This document shows, in pieces, positions 1 to 8,890 of a DNA stretch of 43,884 nt. The notes under the pieces were generated by a model. That model saw only the letters and a program-made list of their open reading frames with translations, did not search any database and was not told the origin of the DNA. The DNA lies in assembly GCA_030834415.1 (NCBI GenBank), contig JAURFH010000005.1, positions 1 to 43,884 on the forward strand. Direction: 5' to 3'. The position numbers and the translations under genes were made by a program. The DNA is from Verrucomicrobiota bacterium. Lineage in GTDB: Bacteria > Verrucomicrobiota > Verrucomicrobiia > Limisphaerales > JAEYXS01. The first letter of the stretch is position 1. Each line of letters opens with the position of its first letter.

Positions 1-839
1 AGATCCGGGAAGATGAGCACATTGGCCCGACCGGCCACTTGGCTGTCCGGGAGCTTGCGGCTGGCGATGTCCGGGATGAGCGCGGCGTCCACCTGGAGTT
101 CGCCGTCGAATTCCGCATCAAGGCGTTGTTGGTGAGCCTTCTGTTGGGCCAAGGCGGTGGCTGCCTGCAAGCGACCGATGCTGGAGTGCGTGGCGCTGCC
201 TTTGGTGGAATAAGAGAGCAGGGCAACGCGGGGTTTGACGCCCAAGATTTGACGGGCTAGGCGACCAGTGGAAACGGCGATATCCGCCAGTTGTTCCACG
301 GTCGGTTCCGGGATGACACCGCAATCTCCCATGAAGAGTACACCCTTTTCACCGAAACGCGTGTCTTCCACTTCCATCACCATGCAGCTGGAGGCGGTGG
401 TTGCCTGCGGGGCTACCTTGATGACTTGGAATAGAGGGCGCAAGACACTCCCGGAGACCTCGTTGGTGCCGGAGATCAGCCCGTCAGCCTGATGCATGGC
501 CACCATCATGGCCCCGTAGTAGTTCGGCTTGAGCATGGCCTCGCGGGCTTCCTCCTCACCGACACCCTTGGAGCGGCGCACTGCGGCATAGCGCTTGGCG
601 AAACTTTCGAAATCTTCGCTCTCAGCCGGATTGATGATACGCACACCTTCCAGAGAGACATTCAAGCGGGCGGCGGCTTCTTTTACCTTGGTCCGATCAC
701 CCAACAGGATGGGAACCCCGAGACGAAGGGAATAAAACTGCCGGGCCGCCTGCAAGATGCGCGGCTCGGTGCCTTCCGGAAATACCACCCGTTTCGGGTG
801 ACGTTGGAGCTTTTCAATGACACTCCCGATAAATCGCAT
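1..839 (-). CDS. pta: Phosphate acetyl/butyryl transferase (PTA_PTB), C-terminus cut by window edge
   Basis: Not in the ORF track because it runs off the edge. Minus-strand reading starts MRFIGSVIEKLQRHPKRVVFPEGT (ATG at 839) and contains GLISGTNEVSGSVLRP, VLFMGDCGVIPEPTVEQLADIA, ALLSYSTKGSA and GRANVLIFPDL, typical of phosphotransacetylase. Confidence 0.88.
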   Translation of the reverse strand, partial: MRFIGSVIEKLQRHPKRVVFPEGTEPRILQAARQFYSLRLGVPILLGDRTKVKEAAARLNVSLEGVRIINPAESEDFESFAKRYAAVRRSKGVGEEEAREAMLKPNYYGAMMVAMHQADGLISGTNEVSGSVLRPLFQVIKVAPQATTASSCMVMEVEDTRFGEKGVLFMGDCGVIPEPTVEQLADIAVSTGRLARQILGVKPRVALLSYSTKGSATHSSIGRLQAATALAQQKAHQQRLDAEFDGELQVDAALIPDIASRKLPDSQVAGRANVLIFPD

Positions 840-903
840 GCGTCGTTAGTAACGGACACCGCCTGAAACTGCAATCCGCAATCCGCCCTTACTCCACACC
901 GGT

Positions 904-2469
904 TTATCGGCTGATGGGGGGTGGGTTGTTGGTGTTAGGCGTGAGGGTGAGGTTCAAGAAACTGGAAAAAGCGGCGGCCGGGTCATTGGCTGCAACTTGT
1001 GCGGGCAGGTAAACTGTGAGCATCTCGTGTCCGCGTTGGCGGTAGGCTTCTTTGAGCAACTGCAAGCGGGACCAGCGCGAGGTGGTCAACTGGGTGGCGG
1101 CAGGTTTCAACGAGGCGCCCCGCCATGTCGCCTGAAAGACGGCCTGCCGGTCACTGTCTTGCTCGAAGTATCCCAAGGTGCCGACGATTTGATTGGTGCC
1201 CACGCTTAGCTCAAGGGTAGTAGGATTACCCATCGCTTTCCAGCCGGCGTTGGGGAGACATATCTGGGCGCTGTGGCCGAAAGCCTGACTCGGAATAGTG
1301 CGGTCAGCCGACCAGAACATGTGCACGATGTAGGCTGGGATGCTAAGGTCACGCTTGAACAACCAGGCACCACCTTCGGTGAATTGCAGCAGACGTTGTT
1401 CCTCGCGCGTGAATGTATCTGCCCGCACGGACCAGCCCGGAGGAGGTGGATCGGTGCGAACAAGCCAATGAGGGGAATCTAGCACATCCCGACTGGACCC
1501 GGCCACTGCTGTCCAGAGGAGCATACTCAGCAAGGGCAAGATGAGCACGGCTACCAAGATCACGCCAGAGTGTTTGAGTGGAGTCTGAGGCACGGCAGCT
1601 TTGGCTCCAGATGTGTCCGCCGTCTCAAGGCGAGGGCGCATGCACCAAGCCAACAACCCAAGGGTTAGAAAAATTCCCGTGCTGGCCCACATGCCCACCG
1701 GGTCGTGGGCCTTCTCAAATCCTGCCTGCCCTTGTTGCTGCACCGCTTTGGTAAGCACGATGATGCGGATGACATTACCAATCACGGCCGTGCCGAGTCC
1801 TGCACTGACCAAAACTAATCGGCGCCATGGCGTCAGACGCAAGTAAGCCCCCAGAAAAACGGAAGCCATCAGACTCGAAAGCAATGATTGAATGCCGCTA
1901 CAGGCTTCATCGATGCCCACGAGACCATTGCTCAACTCGATGACGTTGCCACGTTGCAAGCAGGGGATGCCGAGCCAGTTCAGGCAATCCACTGCGATAC
2001 GGGTAGCGACGGCTAACAAGCCATTCGTGAGTGTACCTTCGACCAATGATGGCCAGGGCACGGCGAGTGCCAGAAAAAGGACGGGAACCACCAAGGCACG
2101 CAGCCAGTGGCGTCCACCCCAACTCAACAAAATGCCGAATGTCAAACCAGTGGCTCCCAGTTGTAATAACCAGCCGCTCAATCGCCAGAATGGGTCTGCT
2201 TGCCGGATGAACTCTCCTGCGAAAAGTGGGATGAGAGAGAGACCGCACAGAAGCTTGCCGGTTTTCTGTGCAGTTGAATCAGGGATGCGTGAACCGTGGA
2301 AACTGATCAGCCGGCTCCAGCACAGCATGAGGGCTAGGAAGGGGACGGCGTAGCCGTATTCATACTGCGGGTTCAGTTTCCATTCGATGGCCAGATGAGA
2401 CCAGGTCCATAACCAAGCGGCGGCGATTGCCGCCAAGGCGGGCCATGACTGTCGCAGCATTGGGTTCAT
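904..2469 (-). CDS. Exosortase with fused C-terminal EpsI-like domain
   Basis: 521 aa, multiple TM segments, exosortase catalytic motifs EACSGIQSL (Cys), NVIRI (Arg) and FEKAHDPVG (His), followed by an EpsI-like soluble C-terminal region. Confidence 0.88.
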   Translation of the reverse strand: MNPMLRQSWPALAAIAAAWLWTWSHLAIEWKLNPQYEYGYAVPFLALMLCWSRLISFHGSRIPDSTAQKTGKLLCGLSLIPLFAGEFIRQADPFWRLSGWLLQLGATGLTFGILLSWGGRHWLRALVVPVLFLALAVPWPSLVEGTLTNGLLAVATRIAVDCLNWLGIPCLQRGNVIELSNGLVGIDEACSGIQSLLSSLMASVFLGAYLRLTPWRRLVLVSAGLGTAVIGNVIRIIVLTKAVQQQGQAGFEKAHDPVGMWASTGIFLTLGLLAWCMRPRLETADTSGAKAAVPQTPLKHSGVILVAVLILPLLSMLLWTAVAGSSRDVLDSPHWLVRTDPPPPGWSVRADTFTREEQRLLQFTEGGAWLFKRDLSIPAYIVHMFWSADRTIPSQAFGHSAQICLPNAGWKAMGNPTTLELSVGTNQIVGTLGYFEQDSDRQAVFQATWRGASLKPAATQLTTSRWSRLQLLKEAYRQRGHEMLTVYLPAQVAANDPAAAFSSFLNLTLTPNTNNPPPISR

Positions 2470-4193
2470 TTGGCAGCTTTGTTCAAGGCAGCCTGCAGCA
2501 ATTCTTTCTCTTCCGGCAGGCTGTCTTCAGCTTTGCGTCCCAGTTCCAAAAAAGGGCGGGCTTCTTTTTCCCGTCCCGCCTCGGCGAGCAGGATGCCCCA
2601 GTAGGCGGCCATAGCTGGAATCTTTTTGATCTCCGGAGACAGCTTGTCCATGAGGACCACGGCTTCGCTCAACTTGCCTTCTTCGCGAAGGGAAAAAGCA
2701 TAGGTGGAGATGGCGGCCGGATCATTAGGGTGCTGCTCATAATTTACCCGGGCCAGTTCTTTGGCTTTCGGTAGGTTCTGCCCCAGCAGCAAACTGAGCA
2801 TGGCGTAGTTGTTCTTGATGACCGGGTCCTCTGGTAACAACTCGGTGATCAGTTCAGTGACGCGTAATAAACGGCGGCTGTCGCCAGTGTTGTGGTAGAT
2901 CTTGTGCAATGCTTTCAGGGCGGGAATGCGTCCGGTTTCGCCGCGCGCCAGCACCCACCAAATCTCCTCGGCCTCGGAGTTCCACTCCCAGCCTTGGGCC
3001 AGCTTTGCCAGCAAGCTGCGGCTATGAGGGTCGATGCCGACGGAGGCCATAGCCTGTCGCCAAGAGCTGCGGGAAGATCCCCAGAGGTTCATTTCGCGTT
3101 GGGCACGCGCTTGAAAGGCAAGACGCAAGAAATCCAGTTCCTGCCAGTTGCTCTTGGCCGCCAGAGGTAACAGTTCTTCCCATTTCTTGAGCTGGGTAAG
3201 AGACTCGGCATAGGCCAGTCCCATGGCCGGTGAAATCCGGTCCTTATCCGGTAAGGTGGCTACCCAGTCGTATGCTTCTTGCGAGAGTCCACGTGAGTTG
3301 AGCCATGCGACGAGTTCAGAGGCATTCAGGATTTCTTTCCGGGCGATCTCCTTTGTGGTGGCGAGTTTGGTGGCGAAACGCTTGTCTTTGCTTTGTCGCA
3401 GCAGATCCAGATACAAAAGCCGATCAGTGAATCTCGCTCCGGGCATCTGCATGATCTTGAGGGCGAACTCAAGTTGCTTGGGCACGTTCTTTTGACGTAA
3501 GTAATCGGCCAGTAAGGCCATGGCTGCTTCCCGGCCCAGTATGGGATCACTGGTCAGTTTTTCCAAAGTTGCCCGTGAATCACGGACGATCTGCGGCTGC
3601 GCTGATAGTAAGCGGATGGAAGCCAGGTTCAGTTGCTCTTGCGAGCCATCGGGATTCAGCTTGAGCGCTTTTGCGAAATGATACTCTGCCGCCTGATACT
3701 TCCGTATCTGGATGGCCAAAGCCCCGGCCAGCCGATGGTAATCCAGACCATCTTGCTGCGCCTTGGGAAATCGTTGCAACACCTGGTCGGCGTCAATGAG
3801 TTCATTCTGCCGCAATGCGCTTCTGGCCCACATGACCAGATTGGTGATATTGCCGGGTTCCAGATCGGCCAGCCGGTGCATCCACTGCAAGGAAGCTGGG
3901 GAGTTGAACCGGTCGGCTTGCAGGGCGAGCATCCGAACGGCTTCCAGATTTTCCGGGTTTAACTGCAGTACGCGTCGTAAGGTAAGAATCTCGCTGCGGT
4001 AATCGCCTTTGGCATCGAATTCCTTCGCCTGGGCCAGCAGATGTTTCTGCTGTTCCAGTTCATATTTTTTGGAGCCCCAGCCGCGACCGAATATGAGGGC
4101 TAGAATGACCAGCAAGCCGAGGATGACCCAAAGCGGTCGAATGCCGGCAATTCGCCAGAGGCTCGGCGGTTTTTGATCCTGATGTGTTGGCAT
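2466..4193 (-). CDS. Membrane-anchored TPR-repeat protein, likely exosortase-system associated
   Basis: 575 aa, N-terminal TM helix, repeated TPR-like units; its stop overlaps the exosortase start by 4 nt. Confidence 0.75.
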   Translation of the reverse strand: MPTHQDQKPPSLWRIAGIRPLWVILGLLVILALIFGRGWGSKKYELEQQKHLLAQAKEFDAKGDYRSEILTLRRVLQLNPENLEAVRMLALQADRFNSPASLQWMHRLADLEPGNITNLVMWARSALRQNELIDADQVLQRFPKAQQDGLDYHRLAGALAIQIRKYQAAEYHFAKALKLNPDGSQEQLNLASIRLLSAQPQIVRDSRATLEKLTSDPILGREAAMALLADYLRQKNVPKQLEFALKIMQMPGARFTDRLLYLDLLRQSKDKRFATKLATTKEIARKEILNASELVAWLNSRGLSQEAYDWVATLPDKDRISPAMGLAYAESLTQLKKWEELLPLAAKSNWQELDFLRLAFQARAQREMNLWGSSRSSWRQAMASVGIDPHSRSLLAKLAQGWEWNSEAEEIWWVLARGETGRIPALKALHKIYHNTGDSRRLLRVTELITELLPEDPVIKNNYAMLSLLLGQNLPKAKELARVNYEQHPNDPAAISTYAFSLREEGKLSEAVVLMDKLSPEIKKIPAMAAYWGILLAEAGREKEARPFLELGRKAEDSLPEEKELLQAALNKAAK

Positions 4194-4334
4194 TTACAAA
4201 CCCGTTTCGGCCAACATACTGCGAAACGGGGCGAAGGCCAATGAAGTTTGCAAGCCGGGCAATTCACTAAAAGCGAAGGCCTCGACAGTCTTTACGGATT
4301 GATTGCCGTGGCGAAACCGCGGAGTGGCTGAGAC

Positions 4335-5798
4335 TTACTTTGCTGCGGCCAAATCCTCCCGGCGTTGGGCCAGACTCTTGAAGAACTCCGCGCCTTCACG
4401 CATCCTGCGTTTGAAGACGTCTTTGTCCTCAAGCATAGTCTTGAAGATGCGCCATGAGGGAGTGCGCGGGATGAGCAGCTTGCCGAAACGGTTGAAGTAA
4501 TAGCGTTCGTAGAAATCTTCCAGCGAGTTAAAGATCTCCTCTTTGCTCAGGCTGGGATATTCCAAGGTGCTTTGCTGGAATCCATCCGTCTCGACCAGGT
4601 CGGTCTTGTCCTTTTTGACGAACCAGCTGTTCATCTTGGCCATCTCGTAAAGCTCGGTGCCAGGGTAGGGGGCAGCGAGGGAGACTTGGAGGCTGAACAC
4701 ATCCAGTTCCTTGGCGAAGTTGATGGTGGTTTCGATGGTCTCGCGCGTCTCCACCGGCAGACCCAAGATGAACGTGCCGTGAATGACTACGCCTGCCTTA
4801 TGACAAGCTTTGGTGAAGCGACGCATCTCATCCGTGGTGACGCCCTTCTTGATGGTCTTGAGGATGTCATCGTTGCCTGATTCATAGCCGACCAGAAAGA
4901 GGCGCAGACCGTTGTCTTTGAAACTTTGGATGGTGTCGTAATCTAAGTTGGCGCGGCTGTTGCAGCTCCAGGTGACACCTAACTTGCCTAGTTTCTTGGC
5001 GATCTCTCGAGCTCGCGGAAGATTGGCCGTGAAGGTATCGTCATCGAAGAAGAACTCTTTCACCTGCGGAAAGAGGTCCTTCATATACGCCATCTCATCG
5101 GCCACGTTCTGCGCGCTGCGGACGCGATATTTGTGACCGCCGATCGTCTGCGGCCAAAGACAGAAAGTGCATTGGGCCGGGCAACCGCGGCCCGTGTACA
5201 TGGAGATGTAAGGGTGTTGCAGGTAGCCGATGAAGTATTTCTCGATCTGCAGATCCCGTTTGTACACATCTGCTACCCACGGTAGGACATCCATGTTCGG
5301 GATCAGTTCCCGCTCAGGATTATGCTTAATCTTGCCGTCCTTATCCTTGTAGGAGATGCCAGCTACGGTGGATAGCGCCCGACCTTCGGCGACTTCCTTG
5401 CAGGTGTAATCGAATTCTTTGCGGGCGACCCAATCAATCGCCCATGAACCTTTCAACGTTTCGGTCGGCAATACCATCGCATGTGCGCCGACGAAGCCGA
5501 CGGTAGTGCCAGGTTTCTGGTTCTTGATGGCTTCCGCGATCTTGCTGTCGTTCTTGTACGAGGGCGTCGAGGTGTTGATGATGACGTGATCGTAGTCCTT
5601 CGCGATCCTCAGGCACTCCTCCACGCCGATGTTATGCGGTGGGCAATCCAGCAACTTGGAGCCCGGTACCATGGCAGCGGGCTGGGCAAGCCAGGTGGGA
5701 TACCAGTAACTGGTCACTTCGCGACGCGCCTGATAACGCGCGCCAGCACCCCCATCAAAGCCATCAAACGAAGGAGGAGATAGAAAGAGGGCACTCAT
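4335..5798 (-). CDS. hpnJ: Hopanoid biosynthesis-associated B12-binding-type radical SAM protein HpnJ
   Basis: 487 aa; radical SAM cluster GRGCPAQCTFCLWPQTIGGHKYR; N-terminal B12-binding-like region; overall resemblance to HpnJ. Confidence 0.82.
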   Translation of the reverse strand: MSALFLSPPSFDGFDGGAGARYQARREVTSYWYPTWLAQPAAMVPGSKLLDCPPHNIGVEECLRIAKDYDHVIINTSTPSYKNDSKIAEAIKNQKPGTTVGFVGAHAMVLPTETLKGSWAIDWVARKEFDYTCKEVAEGRALSTVAGISYKDKDGKIKHNPERELIPNMDVLPWVADVYKRDLQIEKYFIGYLQHPYISMYTGRGCPAQCTFCLWPQTIGGHKYRVRSAQNVADEMAYMKDLFPQVKEFFFDDDTFTANLPRAREIAKKLGKLGVTWSCNSRANLDYDTIQSFKDNGLRLFLVGYESGNDDILKTIKKGVTTDEMRRFTKACHKAGVVIHGTFILGLPVETRETIETTINFAKELDVFSLQVSLAAPYPGTELYEMAKMNSWFVKKDKTDLVETDGFQQSTLEYPSLSKEEIFNSLEDFYERYYFNRFGKLLIPRTPSWRIFKTMLEDKDVFKRRMREGAEFFKSLAQRREDLAAAK

Positions 5799-5859
5799 GG
5801 TAGTGATGTATCGGCCAGGTTACTCAAAATGCTGTTTGCAGCCTATAAACGTAAAAAAA

Positions 5860-5885
5860 GACCCACAAGGGTTTACTTGTGGGTC
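5860..5885 (-). terminator. Intrinsic terminator downstream of hpnH
   Basis: GACCCACAAG/CTTGTGGGTC 10-bp stem, 6-nt loop, followed on the minus strand by a T7 run (TTTTTTTACG). Confidence 0.8.
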
Positions 5886-5920
5886 CTCGTTACAAATAGC
5901 TGCGAAATGTTACAGCCGGA

Positions 5921-7327
5921 TTACTTGTCCTTAGCTGCTTCAATCTTCTTCAACAAGTCATCCCGCTGCGAACTGTCGCCAGTCCCGCAACCGCCACCGG
6001 CAGTGTCGGGAACGATGTCGTTGCCGCCACGGGCAAAGGCTGATTTCGCACCAGACATCTCTTTGTTCACCGCGGCTTTCGCTTCGGCCAAGTGGCCCTT
6101 GCCGATGGAGACGCCATTGAACGCCTTCACCTTGTAGCCCTCTGCGTAAGGGGCGGGCTTGGAGCCGAAATTATACTTCATGTTAATCCACGTATCGCGC
6201 GGCTTGTTGCTCAGCGCGCCGCTCGGGTCGTAACCGCAGTGCACCATGCAATTCTCGCAACGCGGATCGCGGGCAACACCATCTACCACACCGTATTTCT
6301 CCCAATTCACGGTGCCGAGCATCTCCTGATACTTCGGGTAATGCCCGTCGGTCATGAGATAGCAGGGGGCCTTCCAGCCTTTCACATTGTATGTGGGAAT
6401 CGCCCAAGCGGTGCAGGTCAATTCACGCTTGCCAGCCAAGAACTCTTGATACACCGGGGTGCCGAAGATGGTGAACATCTCGCCCCACTTCTCGATGTCT
6501 TTGAATTTCTGGCGCGTCAGTTCGCGCGTCAGGAAGAATTCTTTCGGATCGAAACCGCGGCGGGCCACCATGTCTTTCTTGGCGGCATCGTAATCGTAAC
6601 CCGGCGAAATCGTGTGACCGTCCACATTCAAGTGGGAGAGGAACTTGAACATGTCTTCGATTTCCTGCACCTCGGTTTCCTTGTAAACAGTGGTGTTCGT
6701 GGCCACCTGGTAGCCGAGCACCTTGGCCATCTTGATGGCTGCAATACATTCCTTGAAGACACCCTCGCGTTCCACGATGAGATCGTGTGTGTATTCCAAG
6801 CCGTCCACGTGCACGTTCCAGTACATCCACTTGGTAGGCTTAATGACCACCTTCTTCTTGGCTGCTTCGTCAGACTTACGGATCTGCTCGGCTTCCTTCT
6901 CGGAGACGAGTTCGTCTTTGACGAGTTGCGCCAGCTTCGTCTCCATCTCGGGAGAGTAGTGGGCGGCCATGTAATCGCGCATCTTCTTGCGCATGAATAC
7001 ACCGTTGGTGCAGACGTAAATGATACGGCCTTGGTCGCGCAAACCTTGGATCAGCTCCTCGATCTTCGGATAGATTAGCGGCTCACCACCACAGATGGAG
7101 ACCATGGGGGCATCGCATTCAGCGGCGGCACCGAGGCATTGCTCCAACGGCACCATGTCCTTCAAGCTGGTGGAGTACTCACGGATGCGACCGCATCCGG
7201 TGCACGTCAAGTTACAGGTGTGCAACGGTTCGAGCTGCAGCACCATGGCAAATTTCGGGGTGCGGGCTAATTTATGCTTGATGATATGACGGGCAATCTT
7301 GACCGTCAGGGCCAAAGGGAAACGCAT
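5921..7327 (-). CDS. hpnH: Adenosyl-hopene transferase HpnH (radical SAM)
   Basis: 468 aa; CNLTCTGCGRIREY radical SAM motif, MVSICGGEPLIYPKI, VHVDGLEYTHD, C-terminal CENCMVHCGYDPSGA. Confidence 0.88.
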   Translation of the reverse strand: MRFPLALTVKIARHIIKHKLARTPKFAMVLQLEPLHTCNLTCTGCGRIREYSTSLKDMVPLEQCLGAAAECDAPMVSICGGEPLIYPKIEELIQGLRDQGRIIYVCTNGVFMRKKMRDYMAAHYSPEMETKLAQLVKDELVSEKEAEQIRKSDEAAKKKVVIKPTKWMYWNVHVDGLEYTHDLIVEREGVFKECIAAIKMAKVLGYQVATNTTVYKETEVQEIEDMFKFLSHLNVDGHTISPGYDYDAAKKDMVARRGFDPKEFFLTRELTRQKFKDIEKWGEMFTIFGTPVYQEFLAGKRELTCTAWAIPTYNVKGWKAPCYLMTDGHYPKYQEMLGTVNWEKYGVVDGVARDPRCENCMVHCGYDPSGALSNKPRDTWINMKYNFGSKPAPYAEGYKVKAFNGVSIGKGHLAEAKAAVNKEMSGAKSAFARGGNDIVPDTAGGGCGTGDSSQRDDLLKKIEAAKDK

Positions 7328-7333
7328 AGGCTA

Positions 7334-7570
7334 TTATTGGACGTCGGCCAGCAACACCGGCTCGAATTTGTTTTGAGCAGGTGTCTCTGCCGGAAGAGGT
7401 TCCGTTAGGGACGGCGTTTCCTGAGCAGGACGTGTATTGTGCAACAAGCCCGGCAACAGGAACGTAGCAGGCGAAATGGTACGGGTGGCATTGATGCCGC
7501 CACAGCCGCTGCCCACAAGGGCCAGCAGACTGAGGCTCATCCAAAGCCAGCAGTTCCATTTTTTCCGCAT
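7334..7570 (-). CDS. Small putative lipoprotein
   Basis: From the internal ATG: MRKKWNCWLWMSLSLLALVGSGCGG, a lipobox-type signal; ends 6 nt before the hpnH start. Confidence 0.55.
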   Translation of the reverse strand: MRKKWNCWLWMSLSLLALVGSGCGGINATRTISPATFLLPGLLHNTRPAQETPSLTEPLPAETPAQNKFEPVLLADVQ

Positions 7571-7594
7571 TGGCGTAATATATGTCACATCGAC

Positions 7595-8398
7595 ATGCGC
7601 GCAACCACTAATTCTAAGGTCTTGGCCATAAATTGTTTTCATGAAAATAGTAATGGTTCGGTGCGGTTCAGTGCGCTTCTCGGGCTGCTTCTACTTATGT
7701 GGTTTTGCCTGGTAAACCCGGTCTTGGGAGATAACACCACCAATGTCTTCGAGTTGCGGGCCCAGAAAGCTTATCAAACGACCCGCGATGCCTATCGTGC
7801 TGCGCCCCAGAATGATGAGGCCGCTTGGCGCTATGGCCGGGCAATCTTTGATTTGGCTGAATTTGCCAAGGGTGACGATGCCCGGGAGGAACTGGCCTTG
7901 GAGGGCATCGCTGTTTGTCGGGCACTGGTGGCCCGTTCGCCCAAGCATGCTGCCGGGCACTATTACCTAGGGATGAACCTAGGCCAGCTTGCCCGCACCA
8001 AGACCTTGGGAGCCCTTTCCATTGTCCGGGAAATGGAGAAGGTCTTCAAGCGGTCGGCCGAGCTGGATAACAAGGTTCATTATTCCGGGGCGGATCGTTG
8101 TTTGGGGATCTTGTATCTGGAGGCCCCGGGCTGGCCGACCAGTATCGGAAGCAGGTCCAAGTCCCGCCAGCATCTCCAACGCTGTGTGGAACTGAGCCCG
8201 GAATACCCGGATAACCATCTTGAACTGATGGAGGCCTATGTGGAGTGGAAGGATACCAAAGCGCTCCATAAAGCTGCACAAAGCTACGAAGAGTTGCTGC
8301 CCAAGGCTCGTGAGCAGTTCAAGGGCGAGCAATGGGAAGAGAACTGGCTGGATTGGAACAAGCGCTGGCAGTTGATCCAGAACAGGCTCCACAAGTGA
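7595..8398 (+). CDS. TPR-like secreted protein resembling the TRAP-T/TatT component family; start uncertain (GTG at 7661 possible)
   Basis: Signal-like FSALLGLLLLMWFCLVNPVLG; helical-repeat region with ALVARSPKHAAGHYYLGMNLGQLARTK, a typical TatT-like sequence. Confidence 0.65.
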   Translation: MRATTNSKVLAINCFHENSNGSVRFSALLGLLLLMWFCLVNPVLGDNTTNVFELRAQKAYQTTRDAYRAAPQNDEAAWRYGRAIFDLAEFAKGDDAREELALEGIAVCRALVARSPKHAAGHYYLGMNLGQLARTKTLGALSIVREMEKVFKRSAELDNKVHYSGADRCLGILYLEAPGWPTSIGSRSKSRQHLQRCVELSPEYPDNHLELMEAYVEWKDTKALHKAAQSYEELLPKAREQFKGEQWEENWLDWNKRWQLIQNRLHK

Positions 8399-8470
8399 AC
8401 AGATAGTTGAGTTGCCCGTTTTTGCTGCTCACTGGTTGACTCTTGGGCCCTGACGAAGTTTATTCTTCTT

Positions 8471-8869
8471 ATGCGTTTCACCTTGGTTGCTTTGTTTGTA
8501 TTGGCATTGTCGTTTGGTTGTGCTTCCAAGCCGGATGGGGAGAAGAACCCGTTTGTGGATAAATCATCATCCGTAAAAACGCCCGATCAACCCAAGGAGA
8601 AATCAGGCAAACGAGAGGATAGCGATAAACCGGAAGTGATACCTAGTAATGAGCTTTCCGGTAAAATCGTCCTGGTGAATGACACCCTGCGCTACGTAGT
8701 AGTGGATTTCGGGTTTGGTCTGCTTCCTCAGCCTGAGCAGAAACTGGCCGTCTATCGGGCGGGCAAAAAGGTCGCTGAGATCAAGATTTCCTCCCACTCG
8801 CGCAATTCCAATTTTGCCGCGGATATCGTCACCGGCAAAGTGGCGGACGGGGATGAAGTGAAGCCTTAA
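8471..8869 (+). CDS. Small lipoprotein of unknown function
   Basis: 132 aa; MRFTLVALFVLALSFGCASK lipobox. Confidence 0.65.
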   Translation: MRFTLVALFVLALSFGCASKPDGEKNPFVDKSSSVKTPDQPKEKSGKREDSDKPEVIPSNELSGKIVLVNDTLRYVVVDFGFGLLPQPEQKLAVYRAGKKVAEIKISSHSRNSNFAADIVTGKVADGDEVKP

Positions 8870-8890
8870 ACGGCAATCTGCAAATTTTAC

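Noticed and set aside
6092-7078. 328-aa plus-strand ORF antisense to hpnH
   Set aside because: Fully antisense to a confidently identified gene; His/Val/Leu-rich shadow-ORF composition, no recognisable domain.
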